Below are positions 33,804-43,761 of a stretch of 64,000 nucleotides of DNA, one piece after another. Source of the stretch: Microbacterium sp. SORGH_AS_0888 (GTDB lineage Bacteria > Actinomycetota > Actinomycetes > Actinomycetales > Microbacteriaceae). Position numbers and translations under genes: made by a program. How positions within the stretch are numbered: the first letter of the stretch is position 1; each line of letters begins with the position of its first letter. The notes below the pieces were generated by a model that was given only the letters and a program-made list of their open reading frames with translations, was not told the origin of the DNA and did not search any database. The DNA is taken from positions 3,534,001-3,598,000 of the forward strand of contig NZ_JAUTAZ010000001.1 in the NCBI RefSeq assembly GCF_030818905.1, read 5' to 3'.

Positions 33804-35192
33804 TCAGAGCGATCCCGTGACGCCGACGCCGAGGTCGCCGGAGTAGTCGACATCCTTGGTCTCCTTCGAGAGCAGGAGCGCGATGAAGGTGAGGATGCCG
33901 GAACCCGCCAGATAGATCCCCACGAGCCACGGCTGCCCGCCGGCCGCTGACCACAGGCCCACCGCGATGAGCGGCGCGACGGCGGCTCCGAGGATCGAGG
34001 ACACGTTGTACGAGATCGCCGATCCGGTGTAGCGGACGTTCGTCGGGAAGAGCTCGGGCAGCACGGCGCCCATCGGACCGAACGTCGCTCCCATCAGCAT
34101 GAACCCGAAGATGAGGAAGGCCTGCACGAGCGCGCCCGTGAACTTCGGGTCCGCGTAGGGCAGGAGGAAGACGTTGAAGGTCAAGCCGAAGACGACGATC
34201 GCGGCCGTGACCCAGAGCAGGAGACGGCGGCGTCCGATGGCGTCGGCGATGGGACCGGACAGCAGCGTGAAGACGCCGAAGAACACCACGCCGATGATCT
34301 GCATGATGACGAAATCGGTGTAGGCGAAGCCGAGCCCCGGCACCGCGGCAGTCGTCTTGGCCGTGCCGTAGGAGAGCGTGAAGCTCGTCATCAGGTAGAA
34401 GAGCACGTAGGTGGCCAGCATGATGAACGTGCCGAGGATGAGGTGCCACCAGTGGCGGCGCAGCACGCCGCCCAGGGGGAAGCGGCGGATCGCGCCCGAG
34501 CGCTCGGCCTTCACGAAGGTCTCGGACTCGACGAGCTTCAGTCGCACCCACAGCCCGATGATGACCATGACGGCGGAGAACCAGAACGGCACGCGCCAGC
34601 CCCACGCCAGGAACTCGGCGGAGCGCTGCGCCGTTCCGTCCGGGTGCGGGAGGGCGAAGTTGATCGTGAGGAAGACCGCGTTCGCGATGATGAAGCCGAT
34701 CGGCGCACCCAGCTGCGGGAACGTGCCGTACCAGGCGCGTTTGCCGGCCGGGGCGTTCTCGGTGGCCACCAGCGCCGCTCCCGACCACTCGCCGCCGAGG
34801 GCGAAGCCCTGGGCCAGGCGCAGGATGAGCAGGAGGAAGGCCGCCCACCAGCCGATGCCCTGATACGTGGGCAGGCAGCCGATCAGGAACGTCGCGATCC
34901 CCATCGTGAGCAGGGATGCGACCAGCGTCGCCTTGCGCCCGAAGCGATCGCCGAAGTGTCCGAACACGATGGCCCCGATGGGGCGGGCGACCATCGCGGC
35001 CCCGAAGACCGCGAACGAGCTCAGGAGCGCCGTCGTGTCATCGCCGGTGGGGAAGAAGAGCGTCGGGAAGACCAGGACCGCGGCGGTCGCGTAGGCGTAG
35101 AAGTCGTAGAACTCGATCGTGGTGCCGACCAGACTCGCGGTGATGACGCGCGAGCGGGGGTTGGCAGGGGCTGTGGTGGCGACGGAAGACAT
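33804..35192 (-). CDS. MHS-type MFS transporter
   Basis: This 462-aa protein has about 12 helices and the MHS hallmarks SLVGTTIEFYDFYAYATAAVL-type N-terminus (residues 20-40), GHFGDRFGRK near 80 and LAQGFALGGEWSGA near 125. It is related to, but clearly distinct from, the permease at 6665-8038. Members move dicarboxylates, betaine or aromatic acids with protons. The start follows GAGG. It stands alone, with the HTH-exporter operon downstream; its substrate is unknown. Confidence 0.88.
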   Translation of the reverse strand: MSSVATTAPANPRSRVITASLVGTTIEFYDFYAYATAAVLVFPTLFFPTGDDTTALLSSFAVFGAAMVARPIGAIVFGHFGDRFGRKATLVASLLTMGIATFLIGCLPTYQGIGWWAAFLLLILRLAQGFALGGEWSGAALVATENAPAGKRAWYGTFPQLGAPIGFIIANAVFLTINFALPHPDGTAQRSAEFLAWGWRVPFWFSAVMVIIGLWVRLKLVESETFVKAERSGAIRRFPLGGVLRRHWWHLILGTFIMLATYVLFYLMTSFTLSYGTAKTTAAVPGLGFAYTDFVIMQIIGVVFFGVFTLLSGPIADAIGRRRLLLWVTAAIVVFGLTFNVFLLPYADPKFTGALVQAFLIFGFMLMGATFGPMGAVLPELFPTNVRYTGSAISYNVSSILGAAVAPLIAVGLWSAAGGQPWLVGIYLAGSGILTFIALLLSKETKDVDYSGDLGVGVTGSL

Positions 35193-35255
35193 GCGGAAAC
35201 CTCGGATCAGACGATCTTTCGATCCTAATCCTCTCGCCCGCCGCCACCGAGGCGG

Positions 35256-35611
35256 TCAGCGCCAGAGCACCGCGATGGCCGCGTTCAGCAGCGTCAGGAT
35301 GCCGATCGGCCACGGAAGATCGCGGGCGACAGGCTCCCCGTGCGGCGCTGGCGGGCCGAGCCGATGCCGAGCAGCGCGCCGATCACCAGGAGCACGACGA
35401 GCTTCACGCCGAGCTTGGCGTAGTCGAGCGGGTAGTCCGGCCCCCAGGGCGCGGCGAGGGCGAGGCCGGCGACCGCGGCGATCACCATGCCCCAGGTCAT
35501 GAGGCGGGTGACGCGGATGCGTCGACTCACCGCCTCGACGAGCCAGGCGCCGAACAGGGTCGCGAAACCGACGAGGTGGACGAGGACGACGACGTGTCGC
35601 AGGATCTCCAT
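35256..35611 (-). CDS. Small conserved membrane protein, probably frameshifted near its C-terminus
   Basis: The reading frame from ATG 35611 encodes three hydrophobic helices (about residues 5-25, 38-55 and 65-82). It then meets an early stop at 35294. Restoring one missing G in the run at 35336-35339 continues the protein through PVARDLPWPIGILTLLNAAI, a fourth helix, to a stop at 35256, giving 118 aa. The N-terminal HVVVLVHLVGFATLFGAW pattern is seen in small actinobacterial membrane proteins of unknown function. It precedes the rib operon on the minus strand but is separate from it. Confidence 0.65.
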
Positions 35612-35649
35612 GCCCTCAGCCTAGCTGAAGGTTCGCGATCTCCCGTTCC

Positions 35650-36123
35650 CTAGACGCGCAGGGCGCGCAGGGCGAGAGCGGTGCGCAGCGCCGCATCCGC
35701 GGCCTCGGCGCCCTTGTCCTCGCGCGAGCCCGGCAGGCCCGCCCGGTCGAGGCCCTGCTGCTCGTCGTCGAGCGTCAGCACGCCGAAGCCGACGGGCTTG
35801 CCGCAGTCGAGGGCGACGCGGGTCAGACCGTCGGTCGCCGCGGCGGAGACGTACTCGAAGTGCGGCGTCCCGCCACGGATGATGACGCCGAGTGCGACCG
35901 CCGCATCCGCACCGTTCTCCAGAGCCGTCTTGGCCGCGACCGGCAGCTCGAACGATCCGGGCACGCGCACGAGTGACCACTCCGCGCCGGACGCGTCGAG
36001 CGTGCGCGCGGCGCCGGCGATCAGCCCCTCCGTGATCGTCTCGTGCCAGGCGCCGGCGACCACGACGACCCGCAGTCCCGTGCCGTCCACTGCCTGCGCC
36101 TGGGGCGCTCCCTTGCCGCTCAT
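35650..36123 (-). CDS. ribH: 6,7-dimethyl-8-ribityllumazine synthase
   Basis: The 157-aa enzyme condenses the ribityl pyrimidine with 3,4-dihydroxybutanone phosphate in the penultimate riboflavin step. Family motifs are clear: the [15 protein letters not shown] region near residue 55, [15 protein letters not shown] near 80 with the catalytic His, and PVGFGVLT near 115. It is the last gene of the rib operon and its ATG overlaps the ribBA stop (ATGA). Confidence 0.96.
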   Translation of the reverse strand: MSGKGAPQAQAVDGTGLRVVVVAGAWHETITEGLIAGAARTLDASGAEWSLVRVPGSFELPVAAKTALENGADAAVALGVIIRGGTPHFEYVSAAATDGLTRVALDCGKPVGFGVLTLDDEQQGLDRAGLPGSREDKGAEAADAALRTALALRALRV

Positions 36124-37400
36124 CGCTCCGCGTTCTCCTTCATGTGCTCGATCGCGTCCGCGAACTCGGCGTCGGGCAGCACGTGCCCCATCCGGTCGCG
36201 CTTCGTCGCGAGGTACTGGTGGTTGTTGGGGCCCACGCCCACGAGCAGCGGAACCTGCTCGACGATCTCGAGGCCGAGAGCGCGCAGCTGCGCGACCTTG
36301 TCCGTGTTGTTGGTCAGCAGCCGCACCTTCTCGATGCCGAGATCGGCGAGGATGCCGGCCGCCGCCGCGTAGTCGCGGGCGTCCGCCGGAAGCCCGAGCG
36401 CGAGGTTCGCGTCGACCGTGTCCAGTCCCCGCTCCTGCAGGCTGTACGCGCGGAGCTTGTTGATGAGCCCGATGCCGCGGCCCTCGTGGCCGCGCATGTA
36501 GATCACGACGCCGCCGTCCTGCTCGATCGCGTCTAGGGCGGCATCCAGCTGGGGCCCGCACTCGCATTTGAGCGAGCCGAAGGCCTCGCCCGTGAGGCAC
36601 TCGGAGTGCACGCGCACGAGCGGTGCCTCGGCATCCAGGTCGCCGGAGACGACGGCGAGGTGATCGGTCCCCGTCACGCGGTCCTTGTACGCGAGGAAGC
36701 GGAAGACGCCGTGCGAGGTGGGGACGGTCGACTGCGCACGCAGGCTCACCCGACGCCGCGCCGGCGCGGTCGTCGTGGCGGCGCCGTCCGGTGCGGTCTC
36801 GTCGAGATACGCGGCGAGCTGCTCGATCGTGATGACCGGGATGTCGTCGCGCGCGCCGAGCTCGATCAGCCCGGGCAGACGCATCATGCTGCCGTCGTCG
36901 GCGACGATCTCGCAGATGGCGCCGACGGGCTGCAGCCCCGCGAGTCGCATGAGGTCCACGGCGGCCTCGGTGTGCCCGCCGCGTTCGCGCACGCCGCCGT
37001 CCACGGCCCGCAGGGGCAGCACATGGCCGGGGCGGATGACGCTCTGCGGGGTCGACGCGGGGTTCGCCAGCACGTTGAGGGTGTGCGAGCGGTCGCTGGC
37101 CGAGATGCCGGTGCTGACGCGGTCCGCGGCGTCGACGCTCACGGTGTAGGCGGTGCCGCGGGCATCCTCGTTGACCGCGACCATGGGCGGCAGGTCGAGC
37201 CGGTCGGCCCAGTCCGCCGGCATCGGCGCGCAGATGAAGCCGCTCGAGTGGCGCACGATCCAGGCGATCCACTCCGGCGTCGCGAGCTCGGCGGAGATGA
37301 TCGCATCGCCCTCGTTCTCACGGTTCTCGTCGTCGGCGACGATGACGGGGCGACCCGCGCGGAGGGCGTCGATCGCCTCGGGGATGGTGGAAAGGCTCAT
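36120..37400 (-). CDS. ribBA: Bifunctional 3,4-dihydroxy-2-butanone-4-phosphate synthase / GTP cyclohydrolase II
   Basis: The 426-aa fusion has the DHBP synthase domain first (about residues 1-205), with [10 protein letters not shown] near 24 and RRGG-like [13 protein letters not shown] near 140. The GTP cyclohydrolase II domain follows (about 215-420), with the zinc ligands in [17 protein letters not shown] and the RGHEGRGIG catalytic stretch. Each half supplies one of the two precursors of lumazine. Both ends overlap neighbouring rib genes by 4 bases, so translation is tightly coupled. Confidence 0.96.
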   Translation of the reverse strand: MSLSTIPEAIDALRAGRPVIVADDENRENEGDAIISAELATPEWIAWIVRHSSGFICAPMPADWADRLDLPPMVAVNEDARGTAYTVSVDAADRVSTGISASDRSHTLNVLANPASTPQSVIRPGHVLPLRAVDGGVRERGGHTEAAVDLMRLAGLQPVGAICEIVADDGSMMRLPGLIELGARDDIPVITIEQLAAYLDETAPDGAATTTAPARRRVSLRAQSTVPTSHGVFRFLAYKDRVTGTDHLAVVSGDLDAEAPLVRVHSECLTGEAFGSLKCECGPQLDAALDAIEQDGGVVIYMRGHEGRGIGLINKLRAYSLQERGLDTVDANLALGLPADARDYAAAAGILADLGIEKVRLLTNNTDKVAQLRALGLEIVEQVPLLVGVGPNNHQYLATKRDRMGHVLPDAEFADAIEHMKENAER

Positions 37401-38023
37401 CGTGAGCCCCCTTCTGTGGTGGCGAACGCGAGCATCCGCTGCACGTGGCGGGCTAGCACGTCGGTCTCGAGGTTGACGACGTCGCCGGGCTCGCGCCGGC
37501 CCAGCGTCGTGGCCGCGAGCGTCTCGGGGATGAGCGACACCTCGAGCCAGTGCTCCGCGGCCGTGGCCTCGCTGACCGCGCTGACGGTCAGCGAGACGCC
37601 GTCGAGCGTGATCGAGCCCTTGTCGACCACGAGCGGGGCGAGCTCGGCGGGGATCGAGACGCGCACGACCTGCCACTTCTCCCCGGGCCGGACCTCGAGC
37701 ACCCGGCCCGTGCCGTCGACGTGGCCCTGCACGATGTGGCCGCCCAGGCGCCCGCCGGCAGCCGTGGCCCGCTCGATGTTGACGACCGCGCCGGGGGCGA
37801 GCCGGCCCACGGCGGTCATGTCCACGGTCTGGCGCATGACATCGGCCGTGAACCAGTCGGGGCCCTGGTCGATGACCGTGAGGCACACCCCGGAGACGGC
37901 GATCGAGTCGCCGTGGGCGGCGTCCGAGACCGCCAGAGGGGCGCGGACGGTCAGGCGCAGGCCGTCGCCGGCGGGCTCGACCGCGGTGATCGTGCCGAGC
38001 TCTTCCACGATTCCGGTGAACAT
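37397..38023 (-). CDS. ribE: Riboflavin synthase, alpha subunit
   Basis: This 208-aa protein is made of the two tandem lumazine-binding repeats of riboflavin synthase. The N-terminal MFTGIVEELG signature and GVCLTV are in the first repeat, and DGVSLTV is in the second. It dismutates two lumazines to riboflavin and the ribityl pyrimidine. Its ATG and the ribD stop share one base (TGATG), and its stop overlaps the ribBA start. Confidence 0.96.
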   Translation of the reverse strand: MFTGIVEELGTITAVEPAGDGLRLTVRAPLAVSDAAHGDSIAVSGVCLTVIDQGPDWFTADVMRQTVDMTAVGRLAPGAVVNIERATAAGGRLGGHIVQGHVDGTGRVLEVRPGEKWQVVRVSIPAELAPLVVDKGSITLDGVSLTVSAVSEATAAEHWLEVSLIPETLAATTLGRREPGDVVNLETDVLARHVQRMLAFATTEGGSR

Positions 38024-39120
38024 CAGGCCTCCTGAGGGGTCGGGGCGAGGGGTCGGGGGTGTGCGATGAGGAGCAGGTCGTCGCCGAGACGGTCGAGACC
38101 GTGCAGATCGAGGCGGCGCTGATCCGCGATCGTGTCGACGCCGATCGCGCGCAGCGCCGGGCGGTCGGCTCCGTCGGAGCCCGCGCCGATCAGGGTGGGG
38201 GCGACGTAGACGAGGATCTCGTCGGCCAGCCCCTGTCGGAGGAACGCGCTCGCGATCGTCGGGCCGCCCTCCACGAACACGCGGTGGACGCCCTCTCGTC
38301 GCAGCTGCCCGAGCACCGAGTCCGCGGACGATGCCGGATGGGCGTCGCCGTCGCGCTCGCCGAAGAGGTCGGCGCCGCTGCGGTGCAGGTACCCCCGCGG
38401 ATGCCGCCGGACCGCGGCATCCGCGGGGATCGGCCGATCGCCCAGCACGACCGGGAGCGGCTGGTCGGGGTAGAGCGTGCCGTCGGGCCGGCGGGCCGTG
38501 AGCGTGGGGTCATCCGCGAGGAGCGTGCCCGTGCCGACGACGATCGCGTCGGCCTCCGAACGACGCCGGTGGACATCGGCGCGCGCGGCCGGGCCCGTGA
38601 CCCACCGGCTCGTGCCGTCGGCCGCGGCGGCGCGCCCGTCGAGGCTCTGGGCCCACTTGACGGTGACGTGCGGGCGCCCGAGTCGCTGCACGACGAGCCA
38701 CGAGTCGAGGAGCGCACGGGCCTCGTCGGCGAGCACGCCGCCCTCGACCTCGACGTCCGCGCGCCGCAGCCGCTCCGCGCCGCCCGCCGCGACCGGGGTC
38801 GGATCGTCCAGGGCGTACACGACGCGGGCGATGCCCGCATCGATGAGCGCCTGTGCGCAGGGGCCCGTGCGCCCGGTGTGGTTGCAGGGCTCGAGCGTCA
38901 CGACGGCCGTCGCTCCGCGAGCCGCTCCCGGCGCGAGGTGCGCGAGCGCGTCGACCTCGGCGTGCGGTGTTCCGGCCCCGCCGTGCCAGCCCTCCGCGAT
39001 GACGCCGCCGTCGGGGGCGAGGATGACGGCGCCGACCTGGGGATTGAGCCCCCGGGGGCCGCGCCGGGCGGCGGCGAGCGCGCGGGCCATCGCCTCGCGT
39101 TCCGCGGCGGTCGCCGACAT
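38023..39120 (-). CDS. ribD: Bifunctional pyrimidine deaminase/reductase of riboflavin synthesis
   Basis: The 365-aa enzyme has an N-terminal cytidine-deaminase-type zinc domain (residues about 1-145), with the HAEVDAL and EPCNHTGRTGPC zinc motifs. A C-terminal NADPH reductase domain (about 150-355) has KWAQSLDGRAA and FVEGGPTIASAFL. It carries out the second and third steps of riboflavin synthesis. The start MSATAAERE has AGGAG upstream. It is the first gene of the operon, directly behind the FMN riboswitch. Confidence 0.96.
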   Translation of the reverse strand: MSATAAEREAMARALAAARRGPRGLNPQVGAVILAPDGGVIAEGWHGGAGTPHAEVDALAHLAPGAARGATAVVTLEPCNHTGRTGPCAQALIDAGIARVVYALDDPTPVAAGGAERLRRADVEVEGGVLADEARALLDSWLVVQRLGRPHVTVKWAQSLDGRAAAADGTSRWVTGPAARADVHRRRSEADAIVVGTGTLLADDPTLTARRPDGTLYPDQPLPVVLGDRPIPADAAVRRHPRGYLHRSGADLFGERDGDAHPASSADSVLGQLRREGVHRVFVEGGPTIASAFLRQGLADEILVYVAPTLIGAGSDGADRPALRAIGVDTIADQRRLDLHGLDRLGDDLLLIAHPRPLAPTPQEA

Positions 39121-39179
39121 CCGTTCTCCTGATCCCTCCGGGGCAGGGTCGACGGGCGGCGCGTACGGCTGACGCGCGT

Positions 39180-39330
39180 GCTGCCTCCCATCCGGACTCG
39201 CGACGCCTGGGCATCGCATCACCGTCGGTCCCGGAATTCCACCGGATCGGCACCGGACTGCTTTCGCAGGCCCGGCGCTCGCGGACTGTCACCGCCGGTT
39301 CGGATTCTCACCGACCCCGGAGCACGTTGT
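39180..39330 (-). promoter_or_regulatory. FMN riboswitch (RFN element) of the rib operon
   Basis: The minus strand reads through all conserved RFN blocks in order: GGGGTCGGTGAGAATCCGAA, CCGGCGGTGACAGTCCGC, GATCCGGTGGAATTCCGG, GACCGACGGTGAT and AGTCCGGATGGGAG. The block ends about 60 bases before ribD. FMN binding is expected to lower expression of ribD-ribE-ribBA-ribH. A -10 like box TAGGAT lies at 39338-39343, a few bases before the aptamer. Confidence 0.96.
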
Positions 39331-39384
39331 TGCACTGATCCTACTCAACGCCGGTGGCGGCGGGGAATTCCCCGTCCAGAAACG

Positions 39385-40350
39385 TCACGGAAGCTCGGCG
39401 AGCGCGCGTGCGGTCGGCTCGTCGATCACGAGGTCGGTGACGAGCCCTGCCGCCAGCGCGCCGCGCAGGCTCGCGAGCTTGGAGGAGCCGGACACGATGC
39501 AGATCCTTCGCTTCACCCGGGCCAGCCGGTCGAGCGAGGGGCCGGTCGCCCGTGCGTTGAGGCCGATGTCGGCGCTCGAGCCGTCGGCGCGGTAGAACAC
39601 GGTCGCGACGTCGCCGATGACGCCGGAGCGCCCGAGCTCGTCGAGGTCGGCGGGGTCGAGGTAGCCGCCGGCATACACGTGGCTCGGGACGGACGAGTCG
39701 GCCGATCCGACGCTGAACACGACCGCATCCATCCGTTCCTGCAACGACAGGATGCGCTGCATCGACCGTTCGCGCCAGAACGCGGTGCGCGTGTCCGGAT
39801 CGTCGAAGAAGGCGGGCACGGGGAACTGCTGCACCTGCGCCGCGAACGCACGCCCGAACCGCGAGAGGATCTCGCTCGCGTAGCCGAGGCCGGTCGTGCG
39901 GGTGTTCCCCGAGCCGTTGAGCTGGACGAAGACCGTGCCGGTCGTCGGGGTGGCACGCAGGTGCCGGGACACCGCCGCGATCGTCGATCCCCAGGCCACG
40001 CCCACGGTCATATGTGCACCGATGCGGGTCTCCAGCAGCTCGGCGGCCGCGGTCGCCACCAGCTCGAGGCGCTCGACGTCGCTCGCCTCCTCGGGCACGG
40101 GGACGGGGCGGGCGGAGATGCCGTAGCTGCGCCGCAGCTGCTGGGCGAGAAGCCGCGGAGCCTCGAGCGGCGACCGCACCCGGATCTCGACGAGTCCGGT
40201 GTCCCGAGCCTGCTTGAGCAGACGCGACACGGTCGAGCGCGAGACCGCCATGCGTTGCGCGATCGCCTCCATCGTGTCGCCGTGGAGGTAGTACGCCGTC
40301 GCAGCGGACAGTGCGGACGAGAGATCGCGGGGGAGGGTCGCATCGGTCAC
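39385..40350 (-). CDS. SorC/DeoR-type sugar-binding transcriptional regulator, probable glp regulator
   Basis: The 321-aa protein has an N-terminal HTH (about residues 10-60, MEAIAQRMAVSRSTVSRLLK) and a C-terminal SorC sugar-phosphate-binding domain (about 65-315). GVAWGSTIAAV near 115 and a late RRICIVSGSSKLASLRGAL stretch are typical. It is divergent from glpD-glpK. The chosen GTG at 40350 has no ribosome site, so it may be leaderless; the palindrome at 40362-40375 sits right in front. Control of glycerol-3-phosphate use by a SorC protein rather than the usual DeoR-type GlpR is inferred from position. Confidence 0.82.
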   Translation of the reverse strand: MTDATLPRDLSSALSAATAYYLHGDTMEAIAQRMAVSRSTVSRLLKQARDTGLVEIRVRSPLEAPRLLAQQLRRSYGISARPVPVPEEASDVERLELVATAAAELLETRIGAHMTVGVAWGSTIAAVSRHLRATPTTGTVFVQLNGSGNTRTTGLGYASEILSRFGRAFAAQVQQFPVPAFFDDPDTRTAFWRERSMQRILSLQERMDAVVFSVGSADSSVPSHVYAGGYLDPADLDELGRSGVIGDVATVFYRADGSSADIGLNARATGPSLDRLARVKRRICIVSGSSKLASLRGALAAGLVTDLVIDEPTARALAELP

Positions 40351-40361
40351 GGAGAACAGTT

Positions 40362-40375
40362 TGCACGTTCGTGCA
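40362..40375. promoter_or_regulatory. Palindromic operator between the SorC regulator and glpD
   Basis: TGCACGTTCGTGCA is a perfect 6-bp inverted repeat around TT, 12 bases upstream of the regulator start and about 75 bases before glpD. It is the best candidate for the regulator's binding site on both promoters. Confidence 0.65.
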
Positions 40376-40450
40376 CCGGAGTTGCAACGATGGTCCGAGA
40401 GCGGAAACGATGTGATGACGGCGCGCTCGACGCCGACAGGAGGTAACACG

Positions 40451-42172
40451 ATGGATGCCGCGACACGCCCCGAATGGCGAGCGCTGACCGAACGACCGCA
40501 GGCGGAGGTGCTGATCGTCGGCGGTGGCATCAACGGCGTCGCGACGTTCCGGGACCTCGCCCTGCAGGGCGTCGACGTCGTGCTGGTGGAGAAGGGCGAC
40601 GTCATCTCGGGCGCCTCGGCCGCATCCAGCCACATGATCCACGGCGGTGTGCGCTACCTCGAGAACGGCGAGCTCCGGCTCGTGCACGAGGCCGTCGTCG
40701 AGCGCAACGACCTGCTGCGCACGGCCGCCCACTACGTGCGTCCGCTGCAGACGACCATTCCGATCTTCTCGACGTTCTCCGGCATCCTCGCGGCACCCTT
40801 GCGCCTGCTCCGCCACGGATCGTCGAGGCCGCGCGAACGCGGCGCGGCGCTCATCAAGATCGGCCTCATGATCTACGACTCCTTCTCGCGCGGCGGCGGG
40901 CAGGTCCGGCCCCACGCCTTCCACGGCCGTCGTCGCTCGCTCGAGCTCCTGCCCGACCTCAACGACTCGCTCCGGTACACCGCGACCTACTGGGATGCCT
41001 CGCTGCGCGAGCCCGAGCGGCTGGGGCTGGACGTGCTGCGCGACGGCATCGACGCCGGAGGCGACCGTGCGCGGGCGGCGACCTACGTCGCCGCCGCCGC
41101 CGGGGCCGCGGAGGGCGGCGTCGTGCTGCGCGACGCCGAGAGCGGCGAAGAGATCGTCTTCCGCGCATCCGTCGTGGTCAACGCCTCGGGACCCTGGACG
41201 GATCTCACCAACGCGGCGCTGGGCGAGCCGTCCCGCTTCATGGGCGGGACCAAGGGCTCGCACATCGTGCTCGACAACCCCGAGCTGCTGGCGGCGACGG
41301 GCGGGCGTGAGATCTTCTTCGAGCACAACGACGGCCGCATCGTCCTCGTCTACCCGCTTCACGGGCGCGTGCTGGTGGGCACGACCGACCTCGAGCACGA
41401 CATGGCGGAGCCCGCCGTGTGCACCGAGGAGGAGGTCGACTACTTCTTCGACCTCATCCGCCACGTCTTCCCCACGATCGCCGTCTCGCGCGAGCAGATC
41501 GTGTACCGGTTCTCCGGCGTGCGTCCCCTCCCCGGCCACGGCGATGTGGCCCCGGGCTTCGTCTCGCGCGACTACCGGATCGAGCACCGCGAGCTGCCCG
41601 GCGGCACCGCCGTCCTCAGTCTCGTCGGCGGCAAGTGGACGACCTTCCGCGCCTCGGCCGAACGTCTCGCCGACGACGTGCTCGGCATCCTCGGCCGCGA
41701 TCGCCGCCTCTCGACGCAGGGGCTCGCGATCGGCGGCGGCCGCGACTACCCGAAGACCCCGCGCCAGTTCGCCGCATGGGTGGAGGACAACGGCGCCGGG
41801 CTGCCCCGCCCGCGCGTGGCGCAGCTGCTCGAGCGATACGGCACGCGGGCGAGCCAGGTCATCGCCGCGATCACGGCGGACGCGGACGACGCCCCGCTCG
41901 CGACGGCACCGGCCTACTCCACGGCGGAGCTGCGCCACCTCGCCCACACGGAGCGCGTCGTGCACCTCGCCGACGTGCTGCTGCGCCGCACGGACCTGGC
42001 CTTCACGGGCGGTGCCGTCGCGGCCGCGGACGAGGTCGCGACCGTCATCGCGCCCGTCCTCGGCTGGGACGAGGCCCGCCGCGAGGCGGAGGTCGACGCC
42101 GGCCTCGCCGCGGTCCGCGCCGCCGAGCCCGCGAAGGCCGCCGCGACCCGTGCGCACGCCGCCGCACACTGA
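40451..42172 (+). CDS. glpD: Glycerol-3-phosphate dehydrogenase (FAD-dependent)
   Basis: This 573-aa flavoenzyme oxidises glycerol 3-phosphate to DHAP and passes electrons to quinone. The N-terminal FAD motif is [15 protein letters not shown] near residue 23, followed by [17 protein letters not shown], a family hallmark. The [15 protein letters not shown] motif leads into the C-terminal DAO-C domain (about 400-560). GGAGGT precedes ATG 40451. The glycerol kinase gene follows after 53 bases; together they convert glycerol to DHAP. No glycerol facilitator gene is present here. Confidence 0.95.
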   Translation: MDAATRPEWRALTERPQAEVLIVGGGINGVATFRDLALQGVDVVLVEKGDVISGASAASSHMIHGGVRYLENGELRLVHEAVVERNDLLRTAAHYVRPLQTTIPIFSTFSGILAAPLRLLRHGSSRPRERGAALIKIGLMIYDSFSRGGGQVRPHAFHGRRRSLELLPDLNDSLRYTATYWDASLREPERLGLDVLRDGIDAGGDRARAATYVAAAAGAAEGGVVLRDAESGEEIVFRASVVVNASGPWTDLTNAALGEPSRFMGGTKGSHIVLDNPELLAATGGREIFFEHNDGRIVLVYPLHGRVLVGTTDLEHDMAEPAVCTEEEVDYFFDLIRHVFPTIAVSREQIVYRFSGVRPLPGHGDVAPGFVSRDYRIEHRELPGGTAVLSLVGGKWTTFRASAERLADDVLGILGRDRRLSTQGLAIGGGRDYPKTPRQFAAWVEDNGAGLPRPRVAQLLERYGTRASQVIAAITADADDAPLATAPAYSTAELRHLAHTERVVHLADVLLRRTDLAFTGGAVAAADEVATVIAPVLGWDEARREAEVDAGLAAVRAAEPAKAAATRAHAAAH

Positions 42173-42225
42173 GCCGAGATAATCGACACGCGGGCGGAGA
42201 CGCCGCCCGGGAGGAGCACGACGAC

Positions 42226-43755
42226 GTGGCCGAGCATGTGATCGCCCTCGACCAGGGCACGACGTCCACGCGCGCGATCGTGTTCGACGCGCGCGGACGG
42301 ATCGTCGCGACCGCGCAGCGGGAACACGAGCAGATCTTCCCCCGCGCGGGGCGGGTCGAGCACGACGCGACCGAGATCTGGACCAATGCGGTGTGGGCGC
42401 TGGAGACCGTCCTCTCCCAGGCGCGGCTCGCGGCCGCCGACATCGCGGCCCTCGGCATCACCAACCAGCGGGAGACCGCGATCGTCTGGGACCGGCGCAC
42501 CGGTCTGCCGGTGCACAACGCCCTCGTGTGGCAGGACACGCGGACCCAGCCGGCGATCGACCAGCTCGCCGGCGACGACGCGTGGTACGACCGCTACGCC
42601 GACGTCACGGGCCTGCCGCTGGCGACCTACTTCTCGGCCTCCAAGATCGCCTGGATCCTCGACAACGTGCCGGGCGCCCGCGCCGCGGCGGAGGCGGGGG
42701 ACCTGCTGTTCGGCACGCCCGACTCCTGGCTCGTGTGGAACCTCACGAGGGGCGCGCGTCACGTCACGGACGTGACCAACGCGAGCCGCACGCTGCTCAT
42801 GGACCTGTCGACCCTCGACTGGTCCGAGCGGATGCTGGACGTGTTCCGCATCCCGCGCGCGATGCTGCCCGAGATCGTGCCGTCCTCGGGCGTGGTCGCC
42901 GAGATCGCCGACCCGTCATCGCTCGCGGGCGTCCCCATCGCCGGGATCCTCGGCGACCAGCAGGCCGCGACCTTCGGGCAGGCGGCGTTCGCGGCCGGCG
43001 AGTCGAAGAACACCTACGGCACGGGGAACTTCCTGCTGGTGGGCACCGGGACCGAGATCGTGCGCTCGCAGCACGGACTGATCACGACCGTCGCCTACCA
43101 GCGCGAGGGCGAGCCGGCCCACTACGCGGTGGAGGGCTCGATCGCCGTGACCGGCTCCCTCGTGCAGTGGCTGCGCGACAACCTCGGGCTCATCTCCGAC
43201 TCGAGCGACGTGCAGCGGCTGGCCGAGTCCGTCGAGGACAACGGCGGTGCCTATTTCGTGCCGGCGTTCTCCGGTCTGTTCGCCCCGTACTGGCGACCGG
43301 ATGCCCGCGGCGCGCTCGTCGGCCTCACGCGCTACGTCAACAGGAGCCACATCGCTCGGGCCGCGCTCGAGGCGACCGCCTTCCAGAGCCTCGACGTGAT
43401 CGAGGCGGTCGTCGCCGACACCGGGACGCCGCTCACCGAGCTGCGCGTCGACGGCGGCATGACCCGCAACGGCCTGCTGATGCAGTTCCAGGCGGACCTG
43501 CTGGGCATCCCCGTGGTGCGTCCGGAGGTCGTCGAGACGACGGCGCTCGGCGCCGCCTATGCGGCCGGCCTCGCGGTCGGCGTGTGGGCCGACCTCGACG
43601 AGCTGCGCACCCACTGGCGCGAGGGGGAGCGGTGGGAGCCGCGGATGGACGGCGACGAGCGCGACCGCCGCATCCGCATGTGGCGCAAGGCCGTACGTCG
43701 CTCGTTCGACTGGGTCGACGAGGACGCCCGCATCCTCATGGGCACGACGGGCTGA
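42226..43755 (+). CDS. glpK: Glycerol kinase
   Basis: The 509-aa FGGY-family kinase phosphorylates glycerol with ATP. The N-terminal [15 protein letters not shown] phosphate loop, the glycerol-binding [11 protein letters not shown] and QDTRT segments, the ATP-site GTGNFLL and the late [19 protein letters not shown] signature are all present. The start is GTG with GGGAGGAG upstream. It is the second gene of the glp operon and converges with the Fpg/Nei gene only 6 bases away. Confidence 0.97.
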   Translation: MAEHVIALDQGTTSTRAIVFDARGRIVATAQREHEQIFPRAGRVEHDATEIWTNAVWALETVLSQARLAAADIAALGITNQRETAIVWDRRTGLPVHNALVWQDTRTQPAIDQLAGDDAWYDRYADVTGLPLATYFSASKIAWILDNVPGARAAAEAGDLLFGTPDSWLVWNLTRGARHVTDVTNASRTLLMDLSTLDWSERMLDVFRIPRAMLPEIVPSSGVVAEIADPSSLAGVPIAGILGDQQAATFGQAAFAAGESKNTYGTGNFLLVGTGTEIVRSQHGLITTVAYQREGEPAHYAVEGSIAVTGSLVQWLRDNLGLISDSSDVQRLAESVEDNGGAYFVPAFSGLFAPYWRPDARGALVGLTRYVNRSHIARAALEATAFQSLDVIEAVVADTGTPLTELRVDGGMTRNGLLMQFQADLLGIPVVRPEVVETTALGAAYAAGLAVGVWADLDELRTHWREGERWEPRMDGDERDRRIRMWRKAVRRSFDWVDEDARILMGTTG

Positions 43756-43761
43756 CGCGTC

